Source: Affinundibacterium nitidum
GTDB taxonomy: Bacteria; Pseudomonadota; Gammaproteobacteria; Burkholderiales; Burkholderiaceae_D
Direction of reading: 5' to 3'
DNA: 64,000 bases
Assembly: GCF_014284155.1 (NCBI RefSeq)
Contig: NZ_JACOFZ010000001.1
Location: 558,001-622,000 of the forward strand
Both the position numbers and the translations under genes were made by a program. Each line of letters opens with the position of its first letter. The stretch's first letter is position 1. The notes beneath the pieces are model-generated. The model did not search any database. It was given only the letters and a program-made list of their open reading frames with translations, and had not been told where the DNA came from. Shown piece after piece: positions 56,692-64,000 of the stretch.

Positions 56692-57033
56692 ATCTCAAAT
56701 TTACCCAACCCGAAAAATTTGGTGGTGCAAAACAGACTGAAACTGATGTAACAAAACTCAACAATTCTAACGCGAAGAGGTAGCAAAAGGCGCAAGACTT
56801 CGATACCAAATCTAAAAATCTTCGCCCCAATTGGCAAATTTAGATGAATTGACGACACTTTTCGAAGACTTCGCATGAATCAAATGCCTGCAAACCGACA
56901 ACGTGATAAATTTACAGAACTCAAATATGAAAATGCTTGCTAATTTACATATGCGAAGAACCATCGAATTAATATGGGCTTACTTGTTTTGACCAACCGA
57001 TTGAGTTTTCATTTCTTGTGAAAGTGATTACCT
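56692..57033. other. Divergent promoter region of the two giant kinases
   Basis: About 340 bp between the two hybrid-kinase start codons. It must hold both promoters. I see A/T-rich stretches but no confident boxes, repeats or small gene. Confidence 0.5.
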
Positions 57034-60000
57034 ATGGAACTTTATGCATCTAGCGAAGAGTTGTTTCGTTTAGAAAGCATCTATCCATCGTTAAGGGATC
57101 AAGAGAAACTCCACACCTTACTTGCAGTTACTTGGCATTTGCGGCAGCGCGATAGTCAACGTGCCTTATTTCAAGTTGATGAAATAGAACAGATATTAGC
57201 GTCAAATGACGAATCCAAAATAGAGCGCATCAGCCAAGAACACGAAATAAGAACACGCCTAAATTTGATTCGCGCTGAGATCTATGCACTGCTGGGGGAC
57301 ATCCCGTACGCTGAACTATTGCTCAAGCAAAGTAAATTTGAACTTTCCTCGCAAAACGATATTCGCGGTCTAGGTGATGCGTCAATAGTTGAGGCCACGA
57401 TTGCAATCAGTGTTGGCAATACTCACCGAGAAGCGGAAGCCTGCAAACAAGCACTTGATCTTTATACACGCTGTGGCGACATCGAACGCTCTGAATTTGC
57501 TGAATCATGGCTCATCTACGCGCAAGCGTTTATAGAACCAGAAGAAGCCAAACTAGAAATCGCTCGTTTTTTAGGCAGCTCTCGATACGCCAACAAACCC
57601 GCTATCGCAGCGCATTTGAACGCGGCCGAGGGCGTCATTCATGGTCGTCGGGAACCGGCAAAAGGTGCTCGTTCTTATCTTCGAGCCAGCGGCTTAGCAA
57701 AACAAGCAGGACTTACTCGTCTCGCCATCATTTCTTCTGGAAATGCATGTGAAGTATTTCAGAATATTGGTGACCTGGAAAGCGCAACCCAAGCGATTGA
57801 GTTTGCTCTGGGCCTCTCAAAACAAGCAGGTTGGCCTGCGCTCATGGGCTTTTGTTACGCTCACCTTGGGCGAGCACAACGCCTCTTAGGCAGAATCGTT
57901 CAGAGTCGTCAAACACTACAAGAATCGTTGAATTTTTTTCCTGCGAACTATGCTGGAATCAATAAAGCCATTGCTTTTCGCGAGCTGGGTGAAACACTAC
58001 TCATTGATAGTGATATCAACGCGGCATTAGCGGCATTCCAAGACTCGATCACCTTATTTCGTGCTGCGGAATCGATGGACGATTTACCACATACGTTAAT
58101 CCGATATGCGAGAGCACTATCTGCGGCGAATCAAATAGAACCAGCGCTCAATGCAATTGACGAGGCGAGTCGCCTGTGCCACAAGTTCAATTTTGCTGCA
58201 ATTAGTGTGTCTCTTCATCAAGTGTTAGCAGAAATTTACAGCCGTCACCAACTGCCGCCCCCCGAAAATATTAAAGAGCCGAACGCCGTAATTCATTTTC
58301 TGGAAAAGGCGTTAAGTGCAGGCGATGCCATTGAAGGATGGCAGGCGCCACCCGATTTTTTCATCATGCTTAGCGATGCCTGGGCCGACGCACAAAATTT
58401 AACAAAAGCATTAACTTATGCCAAGCAGGCGTTAGCCGCAGAGCGCAACGAAAATCGTCTGCGTGTCGCATATAAAACTGCGAACATTCAAGATCATCAT
58501 CAAACTGAAAAAGCTCAAGCCGAGGCGCAATATCACCACCTAATTGCGGTGGCTGAGTCAAATCGAGCACGCGCCTTACAAGACACCAAAGATACTTTAG
58601 TTAAGCTCAGCAAAATCGGACAAGAGATTACCGCCAAGTTAGAGAGCGCGGCCGCCTTCGTGGCTATCCACAAGCATTTACAGAGCCTACTGGATGCCAC
58701 AAGCTTTTGTACTTATTTAGTCGACCCCGACCAACAGCAATTGGTGCTTGTTTACGGCATTAAGAATCAGCAATATATCAGCACCCACCGCATCCCAATT
58801 AATCATCCCGATTGCATGATTGCTTTATGCGCTCGCGAGAGAAGAGAAATTAGAACTAACCATGCGGTAGAGCACCGAGCACCGGATGACAGAAACGACG
58901 AACTTGATAATCAGAGCCAGCTGATGGCTCCACTATTTGCAGGCGAACGCTTACTTGGTGTGATGATTATAGGTTCGGCAAAAGAGAATGCGTACTCCGA
59001 TCGCGAACAACTCATATTTACAACAATCAGCGCATATGCCGCAATTGCACTTGATAACGCAAGCGTATATCAAGAATTACAAGCAACTCAAAGCGAACTT
59101 CTACTCGCAATCAAAAAATTGGAAGTGGCGCGTGAAAAAGAACGTTTAGATCGTGAGAAAGCAGAAGAGGCAACGAAACTAAAGTCTGAATTCCTCGCGA
59201 ATATGAGTCACGAAATTCGTACTCCGATGAATGCTGTGATTGGTATGGCGTATTTAGCTCTGTTAACAGAGCTAAACCCCAAGCAACGAGAGTACATCAA
59301 AAAGATACAACTCGCAGCTAGCTCATTGTTGGGGATCATCAATGACATCCTTGATTTTTCAAAGATTGAAGCTGGAAAATTAGAAGTCGAAGTAACACCA
59401 TTTGCGATTGAAGAAGTCGTTTCCCAACTTCTAGACATTACCGCACAAAAGGCAGCCGATAAAGGACTTGTACTTAATATTGAAATCGAGCAAGGACTAC
59501 CTTCTCACTACATTGGAGATCCTCTTCGCATCGGACAAGTGCTGATGAACTTGGTCAATAACGCGATCAAATTTACATCAGCAGGAGAAATTAAAGTTCG
59601 TTGCGAATCGATATCTGGCATGCCAGACGGCTCTGACCAAATACACATACGATTCTCAGTTCAGGATACTGGGATTGGTATGACTCCAGAACAAAAACGC
59701 AGACTTTTTCAGCCATTTACTCAAGGCGACGGATCCACCACCCGCAACTATGGCGGGACTGGCTTAGGTCTCTCGATTTCAAAACAGTTGATCGAGCTAA
59801 TGGGTGGTTCGATTCAAATGGAAAGTGAATACGGCAAAGGATCGACATTCAGTTTCGACATTCCGCTTCCGCTCTTTGCCTCTAGCCTTGAAAAACAAAA
59901 AGTAAATAGCGATCGTCTAAGTGTTTTTCTCGCGACGGAAGACATTGACCTTATCAAGCGCATCAATCAGATCATCGTCGCCTCAAACTTGACGACGGAC

Positions 60001-61428
60001 ATCCAACTTCAACAGGTGAAGGATAGTGCTGAGCTCATTGGCTTTCTGAACGAGGAGCTCCAAAAATTTCGAATTCATTATCTTTGCATCGATAGTGCCC
60101 TCGAAACAAATCAACAAATCGAAATTTGCGATCATATTTTTGGCGACGGCCCTTCGCTCACATTGGAAAACATCGCTTTTTTCGAAAATACAGACAAAGA
60201 TGACGCAAGCATAGCTCAATCGATCGCTCAGAAAAACAGGGTTGAATTTTTATCGCGCGCACCAAGCCAAGAAGATTTTTTCCAATTTCTCGATACTGAA
60301 AAATTAAAGAAGAAAGTATCCTCGCCTAACACTTTAAGCGGAAATAATAGTCATTCTACGAACCAAAATTTGTCCTTCGCCAAACAGGTGGGAATGGGTA
60401 ATCAAGCGCGGATCCTATTAGCTGAAGATAACGAATTTAACCAAGAGATTGCTGTCGAGTTACTCAATAAATTTGGTTTTGAAGTTGTTGTTGCACAGAA
60501 CGGGCAAGATGCGATCAACCTGCTTTCGCGCCACCCTGAGCATCATTTCGATCTTATTCTGATGGATCTCGAAATGCCCATTTTAGATGGTCATGACGCA
60601 ACAATTCAAATTCGCTCCATGAATCATTTTGACCACCTCCCTATCATCGCTTTAACTGCACACGCCATGAAGGGAACAAAGGATAAGTGCGTCGCAGAGG
60701 GCATGCAAGACTACCTGACAAAGCCGTTTAATCCAGATGAGTTATTTAAAACGATTCAGCATTGGTTGCAACGGGCAAGCGCCAAACCAACTGAATCAAA
60801 TGAACACTCTAAGATTTCAGTCGATCATATGGCACTTCCCTCGTTTGTCACTATCGATACGAAACGAGGGCTTAGCTCGGTTGCCAACAACCAAGCTCTC
60901 TACATCAAACTACTTGAAAAGTTCAGACTAGGCCACCAGGAGCCAGCAGCAGGCAAAGGATTCTTATCTGTGGAGGAAATAGGCACCAAGGAATTCCAAC
61001 GCGAAGTGCATACGCTTAAAGGTCAATGCGCGACGCTCGGGATGAGCGCGCTAGCCAGCACGTGCATGGAACTCGAGAAAATTCTTGGAACTCAGCTCAA
61101 TGACTTTCAATCGCTGCAGCAGGCTGCAAAAATCTGTGCTGAGATCAACCAAGCACTTCAAGAAACACTAAGAGAATTAGATAAATTTCATTTGTCGACG
61201 TCGAGTTCCACTCCAATCGAAAAGCGAACTGTTGAAGCTCAAAAATTCGATGACTTACTCACAAAAATTAAGCTGTTACTGGAGTCAGCCAACATAGACG
61301 CAGTCGAATACTTTCAACAATACCAACAACAATTTGAACGTGAGTTAAGCCATACGAACTTTTTGCAATTAAATCACGCACTTGAACACTATGACTTCGA
61401 TCGTGCTTTGCAAATATTAAATACTTAA
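57034..61428 (+). CDS. Hybrid histidine kinase TPR-GAF-HisKA-HATPase-degenerate REC-REC-Hpt
   Basis: The 1464-residue cytoplasmic product has a long TPR array (about 1-480; [15 protein letters not shown] closes it), a GAF domain (about 525-690; [18 protein letters not shown]), a short coiled coil, HisKA with [20 protein letters not shown] (His near 726) and HATPase with [10 protein letters not shown] and [12 protein letters not shown]. Residues about 950-1085 look like a receiver without the MPxMDG loop and with RAP in place of the KP motif, so it is probably not phosphorylated. A normal receiver ([36 protein letters not shown]) and an Hpt ([15 protein letters not shown]) follow. It is divergent from the related kinase at 52408. 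Confidence 0.93.
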   Translation: MELYASSEELFRLESIYPSLRDQEKLHTLLAVTWHLRQRDSQRALFQVDEIEQILASNDESKIERISQEHEIRTRLNLIRAEIYALLGDIPYAELLLKQSKFELSSQNDIRGLGDASIVEATIAISVGNTHREAEACKQALDLYTRCGDIERSEFAESWLIYAQAFIEPEEAKLEIARFLGSSRYANKPAIAAHLNAAEGVIHGRREPAKGARSYLRASGLAKQAGLTRLAIISSGNACEVFQNIGDLESATQAIEFALGLSKQAGWPALMGFCYAHLGRAQRLLGRIVQSRQTLQESLNFFPANYAGINKAIAFRELGETLLIDSDINAALAAFQDSITLFRAAESMDDLPHTLIRYARALSAANQIEPALNAIDEASRLCHKFNFAAISVSLHQVLAEIYSRHQLPPPENIKEPNAVIHFLEKALSAGDAIEGWQAPPDFFIMLSDAWADAQNLTKALTYAKQALAAERNENRLRVAYKTANIQDHHQTEKAQAEAQYHHLIAVAESNRARALQDTKDTLVKLSKIGQEITAKLESAAAFVAIHKHLQSLLDATSFCTYLVDPDQQQLVLVYGIKNQQYISTHRIPINHPDCMIALCARERREIRTNHAVEHRAPDDRNDELDNQSQLMAPLFAGERLLGVMIIGSAKENAYSDREQLIFTTISAYAAIALDNASVYQELQATQSELLLAIKKLEVAREKERLDREKAEEATKLKSEFLANMSHEIRTPMNAVIGMAYLALLTELNPKQREYIKKIQLAASSLLGIINDILDFSKIEAGKLEVEVTPFAIEEVVSQLLDITAQKAADKGLVLNIEIEQGLPSHYIGDPLRIGQVLMNLVNNAIKFTSAGEIKVRCESISGMPDGSDQIHIRFSVQDTGIGMTPEQKRRLFQPFTQGDGSTTRNYGGTGLGLSISKQLIELMGGSIQMESEYGKGSTFSFDIPLPLFASSLEKQKVNSDRLSVFLATEDIDLIKRINQIIVASNLTTDIQLQQVKDSAELIGFLNEELQKFRIHYLCIDSALETNQQIEICDHIFGDGPSLTLENIAFFENTDKDDASIAQSIAQKNRVEFLSRAPSQEDFFQFLDTEKLKKKVSSPNTLSGNNSHSTNQNLSFAKQVGMGNQARILLAEDNEFNQEIAVELLNKFGFEVVVAQNGQDAINLLSRHPEHHFDLILMDLEMPILDGHDATIQIRSMNHFDHLPIIALTAHAMKGTKDKCVAEGMQDYLTKPFNPDELFKTIQHWLQRASAKPTESNEHSKISVDHMALPSFVTIDTKRGLSSVANNQALYIKLLEKFRLGHQEPAAGKGFLSVEEIGTKEFQREVHTLKGQCATLGMSALASTCMELEKILGTQLNDFQSLQQAAKICAEINQALQETLRELDKFHLSTSSSTPIEKRTVEAQKFDDLLTKIKLLLESANIDAVEYFQQYQQQFERELSHTNFLQLNHALEHYDFDRALQILNT

Positions 61429-61622
61429 ACACATCACACTTCACTAAACGGCCTTCGTTCTACCTTTGTTCACACAATTTCATATAAATGCATTGATATT
61501 CAAAGCGTTTTATGTCGCAGTGCAATAATTTCGCGCTATACTAAGAGCAAACGCCCATCCATATAAACCACAAGAATGTGTGGATGAAATTGCAATTCCT
61601 TTAACCACCTGGAAGATGCGAA

Positions 61623-62864
61623 ATGCTTTATCAAATACACGAATTAAACCGGTCTTTTTTGACACCACTCACCAACTGGGCTGAGGCAACGTCGAAGTTA
61701 TTCGCAAATCCAGTCTCGCCGCTTGCATACACCCCTTACTCACAGCGAATCGCCGCTGGGTATGAGTTGCTGTATCGATTAGGCAAAGATTACGAAAAGC
61801 CTCAATTCGATATTAAATTTGTCAAGGTCAAAGATAAAACTGTCGAAATCGCTGAAGAAGTCTCTCTGGCAAAACCTTTTTGCAATTTGATTCACTTCAA
61901 GAAGCTTGGTGTGGAATCAAGCAAAAAAACCAAGTCTGAGTCCGAAAAGAAAATTCTGATCGTTGCTCCTCTATCTGGACACCATGCCACATTGCTGCGG
62001 GATACCGTCAAAAGCCTGCTACCAACGCACGACGTGTATATTACAGACTGGCGTGATGCGCGGATGGTGCCTCTATCAGAAGGTCCTTTTCACCTTCATG
62101 ACTACATTTATTATGTGCAAGATTTCATCCGTCATCTTGCACCAGATCTTCACGTTATCTCCGTTTGCCAACCGACAGTTCCGGTGCTGGCGGCGATATC
62201 CTTGATGGCGACAGATAACGATCCTGCTCTACCAAAGAGCATGACAATGATGGGTGGTCCAATCGACCCACGTAAATCACCAACTCAAGTAAACGCGCTT
62301 GCCACAGAAAAGAAATTTTCTTGGTTCGAGAATTCAGTTATCTATAACGTACCAGCAAACTACCCGGGTTTCGGTCGCAAAGTTTATCCAGGATTCTTGC
62401 AACATGCGGGCTTTGTGGCAATGAACCCCGATCGTCACGCACAGAGTCATTGGGATTTCTACCAACACTTAATTCAAGGTGATGATGAATCAGCTGAGCA
62501 GCATAGAAAGTTCTATGATGAATACAATGCGGTATTAGACCTACCCGCTGAGTACTACCTTGAGACTATTAAAACCGTATTCCAAGAGTTCCGACTGCCG
62601 AAAGGCACTTGGGAAGTCGAAGGAAAATTAGTGCGTCCACAGGATATCAAGACAGTCGCGTTATTTACTGTTGAAGGTGAGTTAGATGACATATCTGGAC
62701 CAGGACAAACACAAGCTGCTCATGATCTTTGCTGCAATATTCCTGCAAAGATGAAACAAGACTATGTCGCTCCAGGTGCTGGTCACTATGGCATTTTCTC
62801 GGGCCGCCGCTGGCGTGAAATTATCTGTCCAAAAGTGGTCAGCTTCATTGAGGCGAATTCTTGA
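61623..62864 (+). CDS. phaZ: Intracellular polyhydroxyalkanoate depolymerase
   Basis: The 413-residue product is an intracellular PHB depolymerase of the PhaZ1 type. It begins MLYQIHELNRSFLTPLTNWA and has APLSGHHATLLRDTVKSLLP, the nucleophile elbow VISVCQPTVPVLAA with Cys182 in place of the lipase Ser, and a C-terminal APGAGHYGIFSGRRWR with the catalytic His. These match the alpha/beta-hydrolase depolymerases that degrade native PHB granules. It has no signal peptide. It forms a single-gene unit ending at a strong hairpin, and implies that the host stores PHB. Confidence 0.95.
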   Translation: MLYQIHELNRSFLTPLTNWAEATSKLFANPVSPLAYTPYSQRIAAGYELLYRLGKDYEKPQFDIKFVKVKDKTVEIAEEVSLAKPFCNLIHFKKLGVESSKKTKSESEKKILIVAPLSGHHATLLRDTVKSLLPTHDVYITDWRDARMVPLSEGPFHLHDYIYYVQDFIRHLAPDLHVISVCQPTVPVLAAISLMATDNDPALPKSMTMMGGPIDPRKSPTQVNALATEKKFSWFENSVIYNVPANYPGFGRKVYPGFLQHAGFVAMNPDRHAQSHWDFYQHLIQGDDESAEQHRKFYDEYNAVLDLPAEYYLETIKTVFQEFRLPKGTWEVEGKLVRPQDIKTVALFTVEGELDDISGPGQTQAAHDLCCNIPAKMKQDYVAPGAGHYGIFSGRRWREIICPKVVSFIEANS

Positions 62865-62887
62865 TCACACAGGTGATTGTTAATTCG

Positions 62888-62911
62888 AAGGGTGGCACTG
62901 CCACCCTTTTT
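62888..62911 (+). terminator. Intrinsic terminator of phaZ
   Basis: AAGGGTGGC pairs exactly with GCCACCCTT around a 3-nt loop, followed by TTT. It begins 24 bp past the phaZ stop codon. Confidence 0.87.
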
Positions 62912-63037
62912 CATTTGAAGAAATTAGAGTTGGTATTTAACCAATCTTCTTTTTTCCAAAAATACGCTATACTCGAGAATACTATACGCAATATCCAATG
63001 CTGTTTTAACAACAACATACAAAAGACCGTTTAGCGC

Positions 63038-63580
63038 ATGCAGATAAAACTCTCGACCAAATTCAGCAAGATGATAGTGATTGGCGCCCTTCTCGGCACA
63101 GTCCAAATGATGTCGTCTCAAGCTATGGCCGCAGATGAATCACCCACCGAAACGTCAAAAGCAATCAACGCCTTAAGAGATCTGCGAGATAAAACCTCTG
63201 ACCTCACTATGAATGCAATGAGCCTACTTGGGATCAAGTATAAACGGGGTGGAAATACGCCTGAAAATGGTCTTGATTGCAGTGGTTTTGTACGACTCGT
63301 TTTTAAGAACACGGGCGAAACTGAACTGCCGAGGACTGCAAAAGAGATTAGTAATCAAGGTACGACCGTTGATGAGAAAGACCTTAAACCAGGTGATTTA
63401 GTCTTCTATAACACGCTCAAGAAGAGTTTTTCGCATGTTGGCATTTATCTCGGCGACAATAAATTCATCCATGCGCCTTCAGCAGGTGGGCGCGTCCGTA
63501 TCGAAAGTATGAACTTAGATTACTGGCGCAAACGTTTCAACGGAGCCCGTCGGATCAATGAAGAGCCTCCCGCGAAATAA
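63038..63580 (+). CDS. NlpC/P60 family cell-wall endopeptidase
   Basis: The 180-residue product has an N-terminal signal (MIVIGALLGTVQMMSSQAMA, cleavage after AMA), a short linker and an NlpC/P60 (C40) peptidase domain (about 60-170). The catalytic Cys lies in GLDCSGFVRLVFK, the His in FSHVGIYLGD, and the third residue in FIHAPSAGG. It would cut peptide cross-links of peptidoglycan in the periplasm. It lies 173 bp after phaZ and ends one base before the convergent patatin gene. Confidence 0.92.
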   Translation: MQIKLSTKFSKMIVIGALLGTVQMMSSQAMAADESPTETSKAINALRDLRDKTSDLTMNAMSLLGIKYKRGGNTPENGLDCSGFVRLVFKNTGETELPRTAKEISNQGTTVDEKDLKPGDLVFYNTLKKSFSHVGIYLGDNKFIHAPSAGGRVRIESMNLDYWRKRFNGARRINEEPPAK

Positions 63581-64000
63581 CTAGCGTTCTTGAAATGCTT
63601 TAATCTTTTCTTTCAACTCGGGAATGACTGCGTTAGCAGCACGTTCGCCGGCCAAAATCGCCAGATTACGACCATTAAAGTCGCTCCCCTTCATTCCTGG
63701 CAAATCTGGTTTTATGACTACATCTGCGCTTTTCAATTCAAAGTGATTGAGACTCTGCCCCATAATCGTGAAAGTTTGCATGAGGACTTCAAGAGAACTC
63801 GAAGCGGCTTGCGAATCTGGGGTCGATGAAATGTTGACAGCAATTACAATATCGGCGCCCATTTCACGAGCAAATCTAACTGGCACTGGCGATACCAAAC
63901 CGCCATCGACATATTGACGCTCATTGATGCGTACGGGCTGAAAAACACCTGGTACCGAGGAAGAGGCTCGCACTGCCAATCCTGTATTGCCACGTTGAAA
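63581..64000 (-). CDS. Patatin-like phospholipase, C-terminal part
   Basis: The frame runs off the right edge of the window, so about 139 C-terminal residues are visible. VRASSSVPGVFQPVRIN followed by YVDGGLVSPVPV holds the catalytic Asp of the patatin Ser-Asp dyad (DGG). The GxSxG serine lies beyond the window. Similar proteins belong to the RssA/patatin esterases, inner-membrane-associated or cytoplasmic lipid acyl hydrolases. Its stop codon directly adjoins that of the NlpC/P60 gene. Confidence 0.9.
   Translation of the reverse strand, partial: FQRGNTGLAVRASSSVPGVFQPVRINERQYVDGGLVSPVPVRFAREMGADIVIAVNISSTPDSQAASSSLEVLMQTFTIMGQSLNHFELKSADVVIKPDLPGMKGSDFNGRNLAILAGERAANAVIPELKEKIKAFQER

Noticed and set aside
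1-64000. CRISPR arrays, rRNA genes, intact insertion sequences
   Set aside because: No regular repeat-spacer series, no rRNA sequence and no transposase-like protein with terminal inverted repeats was seen.

Overview
The window looks like chromosome of a betaproteobacterium of the order Burkholderiales, most likely an Oxalobacteraceae member of the Undibacterium type. This placement is inferred from gene content: tsaB-rimI-UDG-like order, lysC next to tRNA-Ser, DUF1853 and DUF1415 proteins, hemP with DUF2325, an intracellular PHA depolymerase, and many large hybrid kinases. No 16S rRNA gene or ribosomal protein is present to prove it.

Left flank (1-6.39 kb): 3' end of lplT, a DUF1853 gene, a tsaB-rimI-UDG-like operon, a thioredoxin-like gene, two identical tRNA-Arg(ACG) genes each with its own promoter and terminator, and kup. 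Right flank (42.58-64 kb): tRNA-Ser(GCT), lysC, DUF1415, rpiA, an SrkA-like kinase, a YecA/SEC-C protein, an acyl-CoA-binding protein, a 2-hydroxyacid dehydrogenase, fdxA with a ferredoxin reductase, an RpfG-like REC/HD-GYP protein, two giant divergent TPR hybrid kinases, phaZ, an NlpC/P60 hydrolase and a partial patatin phospholipase.

Between them (6395-42597) lies what I read as a 36-kb integrative island. Its ends are a 14-bp direct repeat equal to the last 14 nt of tRNA-Ser(GCT). A complete P4-type integrase lies just inside the left end, and matching pairs of TGGCATAC repeats lie inside both ends. The right end holds an AlpA-type regulator, an inovirus Gp2/YagK-YfjJ HUH protein and a second, degenerate integrase-like protein. 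A phage/plasmid-like block (DUF932, YqaJ nuclease, Gp3-like directionality factor, XRE regulator) lies at 34-38 kb. No conjugation machinery is visible.

The cargo is mainly sensory (8-29 kb, almost all on the minus strand): three chemoreceptors, a standalone CZB zinc-binding protein, two diguanylate cyclases, a NarX/LuxR-type two-component pair, a single-domain response regulator and a GAF/PAS hybrid kinase. Each chemoreceptor is followed on the same strand by a paralogous 86-87 aa HTH-like gene, one copy of which carries a stop codon. No cheA/W/Y/R/B genes are on the island, so its receptors would have to plug into the host chemotaxis core. The island also carries a Fur-box-controlled hemP operon and an exported agmatine-deiminase-family protein with a divergent LysR regulator.

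The best candidates for undescribed biology are the repeated chemoreceptor-HTH gene pair and the CZB-centred unit (diguanylate cyclase, free CZB, CZB chemoreceptor, HTH) at 19.6-24.6 kb.
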